A stretch of 64,000 nt of DNA from Parasedimentitalea maritima (GTDB lineage: Bacteria > Pseudomonadota > Alphaproteobacteria > Rhodobacterales > Rhodobacteraceae), in NCBI RefSeq assembly GCF_005771405.1, contig NZ_VAUA01000007.1, positions 196,892 through 260,891 of the forward strand. Direction: 5' to 3'. The notes beneath the pieces are model-generated. The model saw only the letters and a list, made by a program, of their open reading frames with translations. It was not told the origin of the DNA and did no database searches. A program made the position numbers and the translations under genes. Positions 57,264 to 64,000 of this stretch are shown in pieces. How positions within the stretch are numbered: position 1 is the first letter of the stretch; every line of letters starts with the position of its first letter.

Positions 57264-57398
57264 TTATGCGCTCAGCTCTTTGCGGCCGTGTGCACGACGT
57301 GCATTCAGGATCTTGCGGCCTGCCTTAGTGGCCATGCGCGCACGAAAACCGTGGCGACGTTTACGAACCAGGTTCGAAGGCTGAAAGGTGCGTTTCAT
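57264..57398 (-). CDS. rpmH: 50S ribosomal protein L34
   Basis: Reading the complement from ATG at 57398-57396 to TAA at 57266-57264 gives 44 residues beginning [20 protein letters not shown] and ending [10 protein letters not shown], which is L34. GGAG precedes the start. rpmH-rnpA-yidD is a standard order. The gene is short and easily missed by length-filtered gene finding. Confidence 0.95.
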   Translation of the reverse strand: MKRTFQPSNLVRKRRHGFRARMATKAGRKILNARRAHGRKELSA

Positions 57399-57735
57399 CG
57401 CTCCGGTCTCCATCTATTTATGTCGAAGGCATACAAAAGCCCCCGAGGTGTCTATCTCGAACCCGGTCATTAGAAGGGATTGGCGGGCGAGTCAAACCCT
57501 GTGAGGTGGGTTTTCGGTCGGATCGCTATTTTTTTGACTTTTTGGATTGGGGTGAAGGATGGTTTGCGGAGGTTGCGGTGTCAATCGGCATCAGGAAGGG
57601 CGGGGGCGGACCAGTTTCTGAAACCATTCTCACAAATCTGCTGGCTGTGATCACTGAGCCGTGATTTCTCTGTACCTGTACTCGCCTCATCCACATTTTG
57701 AGCATAGCAGGGGACAAACGGAGACCAAATTGCCA

Positions 57736-58473
57736 ATGACTGAAACGAGTAACACGCCCAAACGCTCCATTTTGCGCCATCTGCCATTGTTGGTCGTGCT
57801 GGTGGTTGCGGTGATCGGTGCCTTTACCCTGCGCGATTATCTGAGCTTTGACACCCTGCGTGACAATCGCGAATCGCTGTTGGCTTACCGCGATCAGAAT
57901 TTTGCGGGCCTCGTTGTGCTGTTCCTTGCAGTTTACATAACCATCGTAGCCTTTTCGCTCCCGGGGGCGGCTGTTGCATCGGTGACGGGTGGGTTCTTGT
58001 TTGGACTGGCCGCAGGTACCTTGTTCAACGTCTCGGCGGCGACTATCGGCGCGGCAGCAATTTTTACGGCAGCGCGGCTGGGGCTGGGCGACCTGCTGGC
58101 GGCGAAGCTGGAAGCGTCTGAAGGACGAATGCAAAAGTTCAAAACCGGATTGCGGGAAAATGAGGTGCCGGTGCTGCTGCTGATCAGGCTGGTGCCTGCG
58201 GTGCCATTCTTTGTCGCCAATTTGTTGCCCGCACTGGTTGGGGTCAGGTTTCGAACCTTTTTGTGGACCACCGCGCTGGGCATCATTCCCGGTGCTATAG
58301 TCTTTACCTGGATTGGCGTAGGGCTTGGCGAGGTGTTCGATAGGGGGGGCGATCCGGACCTGTCTCTGTTGTGGGAGCCTCATATCATTGGGCCAATTTT
58401 GGCGCTCTGTGCCCTTGCAACACTGCCGATCATTATTAACTCGATCCGTAGCAAGAAAGAGGCCCGAGGATGA
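57736..58473 (+). CDS. TVP38/TMEM64 family membrane protein (VTT domain)
   Basis: The 245-residue product has several membrane helices and the family motifs FSLPGAAVASVTGGFLFGLAAGTLFNVSAATIGAAAIFTAARLG and LLLIRLVPAVPFFVANLLPALVGV, the latter being the conserved VTT core. It likely has lipid-scramblase-like or transport activity. I chose ATG at 57736 (MTETSNTPKR). It overlaps the oxidoreductase gene by 4 bp. Confidence 0.88.
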   Translation: MTETSNTPKRSILRHLPLLVVLVVAVIGAFTLRDYLSFDTLRDNRESLLAYRDQNFAGLVVLFLAVYITIVAFSLPGAAVASVTGGFLFGLAAGTLFNVSAATIGAAAIFTAARLGLGDLLAAKLEASEGRMQKFKTGLRENEVPVLLLIRLVPAVPFFVANLLPALVGVRFRTFLWTTALGIIPGAIVFTWIGVGLGEVFDRGGDPDLSLLWEPHIIGPILALCALATLPIIINSIRSKKEARG

Positions 58474-59888
58474 CAGATATCGAATGTGACCTGCTTGTTA
58501 TTGGTGCCGGGTCCGGTGGGCTGTCAGTTGCCGCAGGTGCCAGCCAGATGGGGGCCGATGTGGTGCTGCTGGAAGGCCACAAGATGGGTGGCGATTGCCT
58601 GAACTATGGCTGTGTGCCTTCCAAGGCGCTGCTAGCCAGCGCCAAAGCCGCTTATGGGCAGAACAACACCGCAGCCTTAGGCGTCGCAGATCAAGTGCCG
58701 CAGGTGAGCTATGCGGCTGCAATGGACCATGTCCAAGGCGTGATTAGATCCATAGAGCCGATGGACAGTCAGGACCGGTTCGAAAGTTTTGGCGTGCGGG
58801 TGATCCGGGAGTTCGGCCATTTCATCTCTCCGACGCAGGTACAGGCAGGGGAGCAGGTGATAACCGCGCGTCGTGTAGTGATCGCGACGGGGTCTTCACC
58901 GCTTGTGCCACCAATCCCTGGTCTGGCGGATGTGCCTTATGAGACAAATGAGACCCTGTTTGATCAGCGGACAAAGCCAGATCACCTGTTGATCATTGGC
59001 GGTGGTCCGATTGGCATGGAAATGGCTCAGGCGCATGTCCGGCTGGGCTGCAAAGTCACCGTCATCGAAGCTGCAAGAGCGCTGGGCAAAGATGATCCCG
59101 AACTGGCAAAGATCGTTCTGGATAGCCTTCGCGATGAAGGTGTCGAGATTGCCGAGGGCGCACTGGTGAGCAAAGTGCGCGGCACGGCTGGGGCAATTGA
59201 GGTTGAAACCAAGGATGGGAGTATCTTCAAAGGGTCGCATTTGCTGATGGCGGTCGGGCGCAAAGCCAATACCGACCGCTTAAACCTAGAGGCTGCAGGC
59301 ATCGCAACTCACCGGACAGGCATTCAGGTCGACGACGAGCTGCGCACCAGCAACAAACGCGTCTATGCGATTGGCGACGTGGCGGGTGGGATGCAGTTCA
59401 CTCATGTGGCCGGGTATCAAGCCGGGGTCATCATACGATCCGTCCTATTTGGGCTGCCATCACGCGCGAAAACTGACCACATCCCCTGGACCACCTATAC
59501 CGACCCTGAATTGGCGCAGGTGGGGATGACGGAACGTCAGGCGCGAGATGTCTATGGGGCCAAACTCGAGGTTATCCGATTCGACTACCTGCATAACGAC
59601 CGGGCCATGGCAGAGCGTAAGACCAAAGGGTTTATCAAGGTGATGGTGGCCAAAGGACGACCCGTTGGGGCCTCGATTGTTGGGCATCAAGCGGGCGAGT
59701 TGATCAGCACCTGGTCGCTGGCTCTGGCCAACAGGTTGAAGATGAGCCAGATTGCGGCGATGGTGGCGCCCTATCCGACGATTGGCGAGATCAACAAACG
59801 TGTAGCTGGGGCCTATTTCTCGCCGCGGCTTTTTGATAGTCAATTCGTTAAACCCGCGGTCCAGTTTGTACAGCGCTGGATTCCCTGA
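58470..59888 (+). CDS. FAD-dependent pyridine nucleotide-disulfide oxidoreductase
   Basis: The 472-residue product has an FAD-binding start (CDLLVIGAGSGGLSVAAGASQMG), the redox-active disulfide GGDCLNYGCVPSKALL, the NAD-binding GGGPIGMEMAQ and a C-terminal dimerisation domain. It is like mercuric reductase or dihydrolipoamide dehydrogenase but has no heavy-metal N-terminus. Its substrate is unknown. The TVP38-oxidoreductase pair is seen in several bacteria. Confidence 0.9.
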   Translation: MTDIECDLLVIGAGSGGLSVAAGASQMGADVVLLEGHKMGGDCLNYGCVPSKALLASAKAAYGQNNTAALGVADQVPQVSYAAAMDHVQGVIRSIEPMDSQDRFESFGVRVIREFGHFISPTQVQAGEQVITARRVVIATGSSPLVPPIPGLADVPYETNETLFDQRTKPDHLLIIGGGPIGMEMAQAHVRLGCKVTVIEAARALGKDDPELAKIVLDSLRDEGVEIAEGALVSKVRGTAGAIEVETKDGSIFKGSHLLMAVGRKANTDRLNLEAAGIATHRTGIQVDDELRTSNKRVYAIGDVAGGMQFTHVAGYQAGVIIRSVLFGLPSRAKTDHIPWTTYTDPELAQVGMTERQARDVYGAKLEVIRFDYLHNDRAMAERKTKGFIKVMVAKGRPVGASIVGHQAGELISTWSLALANRLKMSQIAAMVAPYPTIGEINKRVAGAYFSPRLFDSQFVKPAVQFVQRWIP

Positions 59889-59903
59889 GCCAGAAAGGCC
59901 GCA

Positions 59904-61289
59904 ATGCTGAATTCGCTCTCAGGCCGATTTCTGATCCTGACCACGATTTTCGTGATGTTGGCAGAAATTCTGATTTTTGTGCCGTCGATCGCCCGGTTTC
60001 GTGAGGATTACCTGCTGGCGCGTCTGGAGCGGGCGCAGATCGCATCGCTGGCATTACTGGCGGATGATATGCTGGAAACGGCCCTAGAGGCCGAACTGCT
60101 GGAAAACGCAGGGGTGTTCAACGTGGTGCTGCGGCGTGATGAAATGCGCCAGTTGATGCTATCCTCACCTATCCCACAACCCATCGACGAGACATACGAT
60201 CTGCGGATGGCGAGTCCGGTTGTTCTGATCAAGGATGCAATGGTCCGTTTGGTGACTCCGGGCAATCAGGTCGTCCGCGTAATCGGTGCGCCAGTGCGTG
60301 AGGCTGGTTTGCTGATTGAGGTCACGATGGAGACTGCACCGCTGCGGATGGCAATGCTGGATTACGGGGTGCGAATCCTGGTGCTGTCGGCTGTGATTTC
60401 GGTGTTCACGGCGTTGCTGTTGTTTGTCGCGGTGAGGGCCATTTTGGTCAAGCCTATCAAAGTGGTGGTGGGGTATATGCAGCGCTATGCTGCTGCCCCC
60501 GAAGACGCCCGTGGTATTATCCATCCCAGCGCCGGTGTGACGGAACTGCGCGAAGCTGAAGAAGCCTTGTTGCAGTTGCAGACAGAACTAACCCAGGCGC
60601 TAAAGCAAAAGGAACGGCTGGCGCAATTGGGCGAGGCGGTGGCCAAGGTCAGCCATGACCTGCGCAATATCCTGACATCAGCACAGCTGTTCACCGACCG
60701 GATTGAGATGAGTGAAGACCCCTTGGTTCGACGTTTGGCGCCTAAACTGGTGAACTCGATCACCCGCGCGGTGTCATTGTGTGAGGGAACATTGGCCTTT
60801 GGACGCGCAGAAGAACCCGCCCCAACGCTGACCATGGTGAATTTGTGCGAAGTGGTTGATGATCTGGTCGAAGCGGAACGGGTGACGCTGGGCGATGATA
60901 AGGTCGTCATTGTCAGCGAGGTTCCGGCGGATCTGGTGGTGCGCGCCGACCCCGAACAGATTTATCGCATTGTGATGAACCTGGCGCGCAATGCCAGGCA
61001 GGCGATCACTGCCACTGGCAATGCGGGAACGGTGACAATCTCGGCCTTTGAAGATAGCGACGCCTGGTGGATCAGTATCAGTGATACCGGGCCGGGGCTG
61101 CCCAAGCGGGCACGGGAGAATCTGTTCACTCCGTTTCAAGGAGGCGCCCGCAAAGGTGGGTCGGGGTTGGGGTTGGCAATTGCAGCCGAGTTGAGCCGGG
61201 GCCATGGGGGATCCGTCAGCCTGCGTCAGACCGGTCCCGAGGGCACCATTTTTGATGTTTGCCTGCCCAAAGGGGATGGCACCATTTAA
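59904..61289 (+). CDS. Sensor histidine kinase
   Basis: The 461-residue product has two membrane helices (about residues 8-28 and 155-178) around a periplasmic sensor region. A HisKA box (VAKVSHDLRNILTSAQL) follows, and an ATP-binding domain with N-box NLARNARQAI, DTGPGLP and GGSGLGLAIAAELSRGHGG. No response regulator gene is adjacent in the window. The upstream oxidoreductase gene lies 15 bp away. Confidence 0.9.
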   Translation: MLNSLSGRFLILTTIFVMLAEILIFVPSIARFREDYLLARLERAQIASLALLADDMLETALEAELLENAGVFNVVLRRDEMRQLMLSSPIPQPIDETYDLRMASPVVLIKDAMVRLVTPGNQVVRVIGAPVREAGLLIEVTMETAPLRMAMLDYGVRILVLSAVISVFTALLLFVAVRAILVKPIKVVVGYMQRYAAAPEDARGIIHPSAGVTELREAEEALLQLQTELTQALKQKERLAQLGEAVAKVSHDLRNILTSAQLFTDRIEMSEDPLVRRLAPKLVNSITRAVSLCEGTLAFGRAEEPAPTLTMVNLCEVVDDLVEAERVTLGDDKVVIVSEVPADLVVRADPEQIYRIVMNLARNARQAITATGNAGTVTISAFEDSDAWWISISDTGPGLPKRARENLFTPFQGGARKGGSGLGLAIAAELSRGHGGSVSLRQTGPEGTIFDVCLPKGDGTI

Positions 61290-61343
61290 ATTCGTTTTTG
61301 GGGTTGCTCATTTCCGCCGCTCAGATTACATCCCGCCCTTAGT

Positions 61344-61420
61344 GGACCGATAGCTCAGCTGGATAGAGTACCTGACTACGAATCAGGGGGTCGGGGGTTC
61401 GAATCCTCCTCGGTCCGCCA
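61344..61420 (+). tRNA. tRNA-Arg (ACG)
   Basis: A 77-nt cloverleaf. The acceptor stem GGACCGA/TCGGTCC, D-loop AGCTCAGCTGGATAG, anticodon stem CCTGA/TCAGG with the loop CTACGAA and T-arm GGGTTCGAATCC are all present, with an encoded CCA. Anticodon ACG (61378-61380) reads CGU and, after inosine modification, CGC and CGA. Confidence 0.97.
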
Positions 61421-61610
61421 CTTTCCAATTTCGAATGCAAATGACGGCCGGTTTTTCCGGGTTGATTTATGCCAGCCTGTATCATTCGGTGGTTAGATCT
61501 TTGCGCAGCCTATGCTACCATCCAAAAACCGGAAAATTGATACAACAAAGATCACCTGATGCAATTGGGCCAAGACGTTAAGTTGCATTGGGAAACAGGA
61601 CATCTTCCCC

Positions 61611-62051
61611 ATGACAGACAGCAAACGCATCGTCCTCTCCAGCGATCACGCCGCCATTCAGCTCCGACAGGTCGTTGCAGATCATATCGCGGCAAAAGGC
61701 TGGGACGTGGTTGATATTGGACCAACCACGCCTGAAAGCACACACTACCCCATACATGGTAAAGCAGCCGCGCAGCAGGTCGCGTCTGGTGACTGCCGGT
61801 TTGGTATCATCCTGTGTGGCACGGGTCAGGGAATCATGATGGCAGCAAATAAAGTGGAAGGCATCCGTTGCGGCGTCTGCTCTGACACCTTCTCGGCCAG
61901 CATGATCCGCCAGCATAATGATGCCAACATGCTGTCGATTGGCGTGCGCGTGGTCGGAGAAGGGCTGGCGCTCGACATCGTGGATGCATTCCTCACTGCC
62001 GAGTTTGAAGGCGGGCGGCATGCAACACGTGTGGATATGATTGAAGAGTAA
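61611..62051 (+). CDS. rpiB: Ribose 5-phosphate isomerase B family (RpiB/LacA/LacB)
   Basis: The 146-residue product has LSSDHAAIQLRQVVADHI, GIILCGTGQGIMMAANKVEGIRCGVCSDTFSASMIRQHNDANMLSIGVRVVG and VDAFLTAEFEGGRHATRV, the RpiB/LacAB signature with an active-site cysteine in the LCGTG motif. It interconverts ribose 5-phosphate and ribulose 5-phosphate or a related sugar phosphate. Confidence 0.92.
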   Translation: MTDSKRIVLSSDHAAIQLRQVVADHIAAKGWDVVDIGPTTPESTHYPIHGKAAAQQVASGDCRFGIILCGTGQGIMMAANKVEGIRCGVCSDTFSASMIRQHNDANMLSIGVRVVGEGLALDIVDAFLTAEFEGGRHATRVDMIEE

Positions 62052-62075
62052 GTTTTCGACAGTTCATAAGCAGAA

Positions 62076-62116
62076 AGGAGCAATAGGGCCCGGCAATTTG
62101 GGCGCTATTGCTTCCT
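62076..62116. terminator. Hairpin between rpiB and the convergent GNAT gene
   Basis: AGGAGCAATAG and CTATTGCTTCCT pair with one bulge around a G/C-rich loop; the plus-strand tail is T-rich but interrupted. Possibly a bidirectional terminator. Confidence 0.5.
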
Positions 62117-62168
62117 GCTTCTCGAAGGATGTGGTGTTGCGTTTGCGGCAAAGTGCCTGAAAGCAGTG

Positions 62169-62654
62169 CTACAGAGTGTTCAGGCGGTATTTCAGAAACC
62201 GCGCGCCAGCATATTCGGTCTCTTCAACAAACTGGGCGCCCAGTCGGGTGAGGGCACCGAGATTTTTGCGGGATGGCGGCAAGAGGAATGTCACAAATGG
62301 TATTCTTGGATCTGCCTTTGCGATCTTAAGTGCCTTCTTTGAAATGCGCCCCCCCAAACCAAAGCTTTGGGGTCTTAGAACCAGACCAAAGTCCCATTCA
62401 TCCGCTTCTTTCTGAAATCCACCCCAGCCGACATATGCGCCATTGCAAAGAATGGCCCAATGGCCAAGCCCATCGCGTTGCCAGCATTGTTCTTTGGCGG
62501 CAACAAAATCCGCGACGGTTTTGTGATCCCAGTCAAACGTCAGCAAGGGCATATGTTCAGCCACACGGGGATCGGACATATGTGCAATTATGTCGTCGGC
62601 AGAGACGCCAGGTAGACGCACAAAAGTGATTTCTCGTTCAGAAGTTTGGGTCAT
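62169..62654 (-). CDS. GNAT family N-acetyltransferase
   Basis: The 161-residue product resembles RimJ/RimL-type acetyltransferases: GHWAILCNGAYVGWGGFQKEADEWDFGLVLRPQSFGLGGRISKKAL is the core with the acetyl-CoA site, and RKNLGALTRLGAQFVEETEY the C-terminal strand-helix. Substrate unknown. Confidence 0.85.
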   Translation of the reverse strand: MTQTSEREITFVRLPGVSADDIIAHMSDPRVAEHMPLLTFDWDHKTVADFVAAKEQCWQRDGLGHWAILCNGAYVGWGGFQKEADEWDFGLVLRPQSFGLGGRISKKALKIAKADPRIPFVTFLLPPSRKNLGALTRLGAQFVEETEYAGARFLKYRLNTL

Positions 62655-62790
62655 TTCAATCTTCTAGATAATAATTCCTGACCTGTAGTTCGTATAGCCC
62701 CACCTTTTGCGGTCAAGTCTTCTACCTGACCATCAGCGGACACTTCTTCGTGTAACTGGCCGCAAGGGGGGCAACATGTAGGAAAAACAG

Positions 62791-63651
62791 TCAGTACAGC
62801 TTCATTCCAAGCAGGACGACCTCTGAATAAAGGTGGTCGATGTCTTCTGGTGACATGCGGTTTGGGGTGTAGAACCGCGGTACTGCAAACTCCTCGGTCA
62901 TGTCAGGGGTTACATCGGCAGGCAGTAGGCGGCGGTCAACCGATAGAATCGCGCGATCCTGCGGTAGCAGGCTGTCGGCAATGGCGCGGACGTTGCGGGC
63001 AAAGAGCGTGCGGTTGCCGAGGTACATGGCCTCATATGTGACGTAGTCGTCATGTTTCTGCTTGATCGATAAAATGACGACACAGGGCCCGTCAGGGGTT
63101 TCTACGATGAGTGGGGTTAGGTCGAGTCCTTCGTGATCGCGCAGCACGCGCAGGTCTTTGGCGCCGAGGGTTTCGGCGCGCGCAAGCGGTTCGCCGTGGA
63201 CCGGGAGCGGCGGTGCTGTCACTGCGCGCGGATGCCAGATCAAGCGGGTGGTATCCAGTTCCACCAGACCGGCGCTTTTGACGGCGTGAACAGCACCGGG
63301 GGAGCTGGTGAAGTCGGTCACTGTAGTGTCAGCGCGGGCGGTGGCCAGGTCGATCATGCGGCGGCCAATGCCGGTGCCCCGGTATGGCTTTAGAAGGTAC
63401 CATGAGGTCATATTGGCGGTAACACGTAGGCCGTGATCGGTCGGGCGCTGGGCGGTGATCAGGCCCAGAACGCCGACCAGTTTTCCATTGTCCCGTACAG
63501 TGACGGCACAGGGATCATCGGGGCGTCCCCAGCGACCATCCAATATCGCCCGCCAGCCATCCATTGACCATTTTGCGCGTGGAAACACCTGTTGCATGAA
63601 CTGCGCGATCTCTTCGCGTTCTTCCGGTCTGGCATAGGTGATATCGATCAT
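62791..63651 (-). CDS. GNAT-domain acetyltransferase-like protein
   Basis: The 286-residue product has an N-terminal GNAT domain with the acetyl-CoA-binding LLKPYRGTGIGRRMIDLATAR motif. The C-terminal half has no family I can name. The upstream gene on the same strand is a probable polysaccharide deacetylase, which suggests a surface-polysaccharide role. That is an inference from context. Confidence 0.75.
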   Translation of the reverse strand: MIDITYARPEEREEIAQFMQQVFPRAKWSMDGWRAILDGRWGRPDDPCAVTVRDNGKLVGVLGLITAQRPTDHGLRVTANMTSWYLLKPYRGTGIGRRMIDLATARADTTVTDFTSSPGAVHAVKSAGLVELDTTRLIWHPRAVTAPPLPVHGEPLARAETLGAKDLRVLRDHEGLDLTPLIVETPDGPCVVILSIKQKHDDYVTYEAMYLGNRTLFARNVRAIADSLLPQDRAILSVDRRLLPADVTPDMTEEFAVPRFYTPNRMSPEDIDHLYSEVVLLGMKLY

Positions 63652-63660
63652 GAGGCAGGC

Positions 63661-64000
63661 CTATTGTTGGTCAAGAAACGAAGACAGTCGAATCCACTCG
63701 CTAGCCCCGTTGTGGGTGAGGCGCTCTAGCAGCTGGTCGGTGAAGGTCCAAACTATATCGTCCGTTTGCAGGTGGTGGGTTGAAAGCCCGGTTGGCTCAG
63801 TTTTGTCCACCAGCCCGGTACGGCGCTGCACCAGATGTTCGACCACACCTTCAAGGGTGGCTTCGGTGCCGCGGAATTTCGGCCCCTGTTTCCAGCGGAT
63901 TGGATCGAAGTGAATGTTGACCTGAGTTACGCCAGCAACGGGCGAGGGGGACTTGCGGGCGTGACAGGTTGAAAGCAGCCGGTAGCCAAGATCCGGGAAA
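63661..64000 (-). CDS. Polysaccharide deacetylase family protein (partial, 3' part)
   Basis: The frame runs in from the right edge of the window and ends at 63661. The visible 112 residues include VNIHFDPIRWKQGPKFRGTEATLEGVVEHLVQRRTG and EPTGLSTHHLQTDDIVWTFTDQLLERL. An EPTGLxTHH motif is typical, as far as I recall, of the C-terminal half of polysaccharide-deacetylase-like proteins in Rhodobacteraceae. The catalytic N-terminus lies outside the window. A short internal GTG start at 63846 is not the real start. Confidence 0.6.
   Translation of the reverse strand, partial: FPDLGYRLLSTCHARKSPSPVAGVTQVNIHFDPIRWKQGPKFRGTEATLEGVVEHLVQRRTGLVDKTEPTGLSTHHLQTDDIVWTFTDQLLERLTHNGASEWIRLSSFLDQQ

Noticed and set aside
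57399-57735. oriC/dnaA region next to rpmH
   Set aside because: No DnaA-box cluster or A+T-rich unwinding element seen, and dnaA is not adjacent.

Overview
The window (about 57% G+C by eye) looks like a chromosomal segment of an alphaproteobacterium of the family Rhodobacteraceae, most probably the marine Roseobacter group. This rests on the gene content and order: an interrupted S10-spc-alpha ribosomal cluster, an aapJQMP amino-acid ABC transporter, rpmH-rnpA-yidD and yidC-MOSC-engB near argB, ATP12, DUF1127 proteins and a TtcA of alphaproteobacterial type. No plasmid, phage, CRISPR array or complete insertion sequence was seen.

Region 1 (1-30242) is the ribosomal-protein supercluster tuf / rpsJ-rplC-rplD-rplW / rplB-rpsS-rplV-rpsC-rplP / rpmC-rpsQ-rplN-rplX-rplE-rpsN-rpsH-rplF-rplR-rpsE-rpmD / rplO-secY-adk / rpsM-rpsK-rpoA-rplQ. 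Gene order is classical, but the cluster is cut at five joints by accessory DNA of about 1 to 5 kb. Each block ends in its own intrinsic terminator and the next begins with its own promoter. Four of those promoters share a TTG-n17-TA layout with a very C-rich 17-nt spacer. Three of the new leaders carry a hairpin with the loop ATTCGYT. The inserted DNA holds a PAS protein, a methyl-accepting chemotaxis protein with two CHASE3 repeats, a RidA-like protein, a 2-oxoglutarate oxygenase, glutathione-linked genes, two DUF1127 genes, SUKH-type immunity-like genes, orphan hypotheticals and two kinds of dispersed stem-loop repeat.

Region 2 (30243-37236) holds a class III cyclase-GFA fusion broken by one in-frame amber codon, then an HtrA protease, rarA, crcB, an RluC-type pseudouridine synthase, a HAD phosphatase and an ATP12 chaperone. 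Several of these overlap or sit a few bases apart.

Region 3 (37237-42045) is the aapJQMP operon for general L-amino-acid uptake, with a terminator-like hairpin after aapJ and another after aapP.

Region 4 (42046-57398) is mostly on the minus strand: a GNAT gene, a three-gene overlapping set (sterol-desaturase-like, ferredoxin-like, SixA-like phosphatase), argB, PepSY and DUF2946 membrane genes, engB, MOSC, yidC, an EAL phosphodiesterase, ttcA, and yidD-rnpA-rpmH. SDR, lipoprotein, cupredoxin and glycosyltransferase genes lie on the plus strand. rpmH is only 44 codons long and was found by direct reading.

Region 5 (57399-64000) has a TVP38/TMEM64 protein overlapping a pyridine-nucleotide disulfide oxidoreductase, a sensor histidine kinase, tRNA-Arg(ACG), rpiB, two acetyltransferases and the 3' part of a probable polysaccharide deacetylase running off the window.
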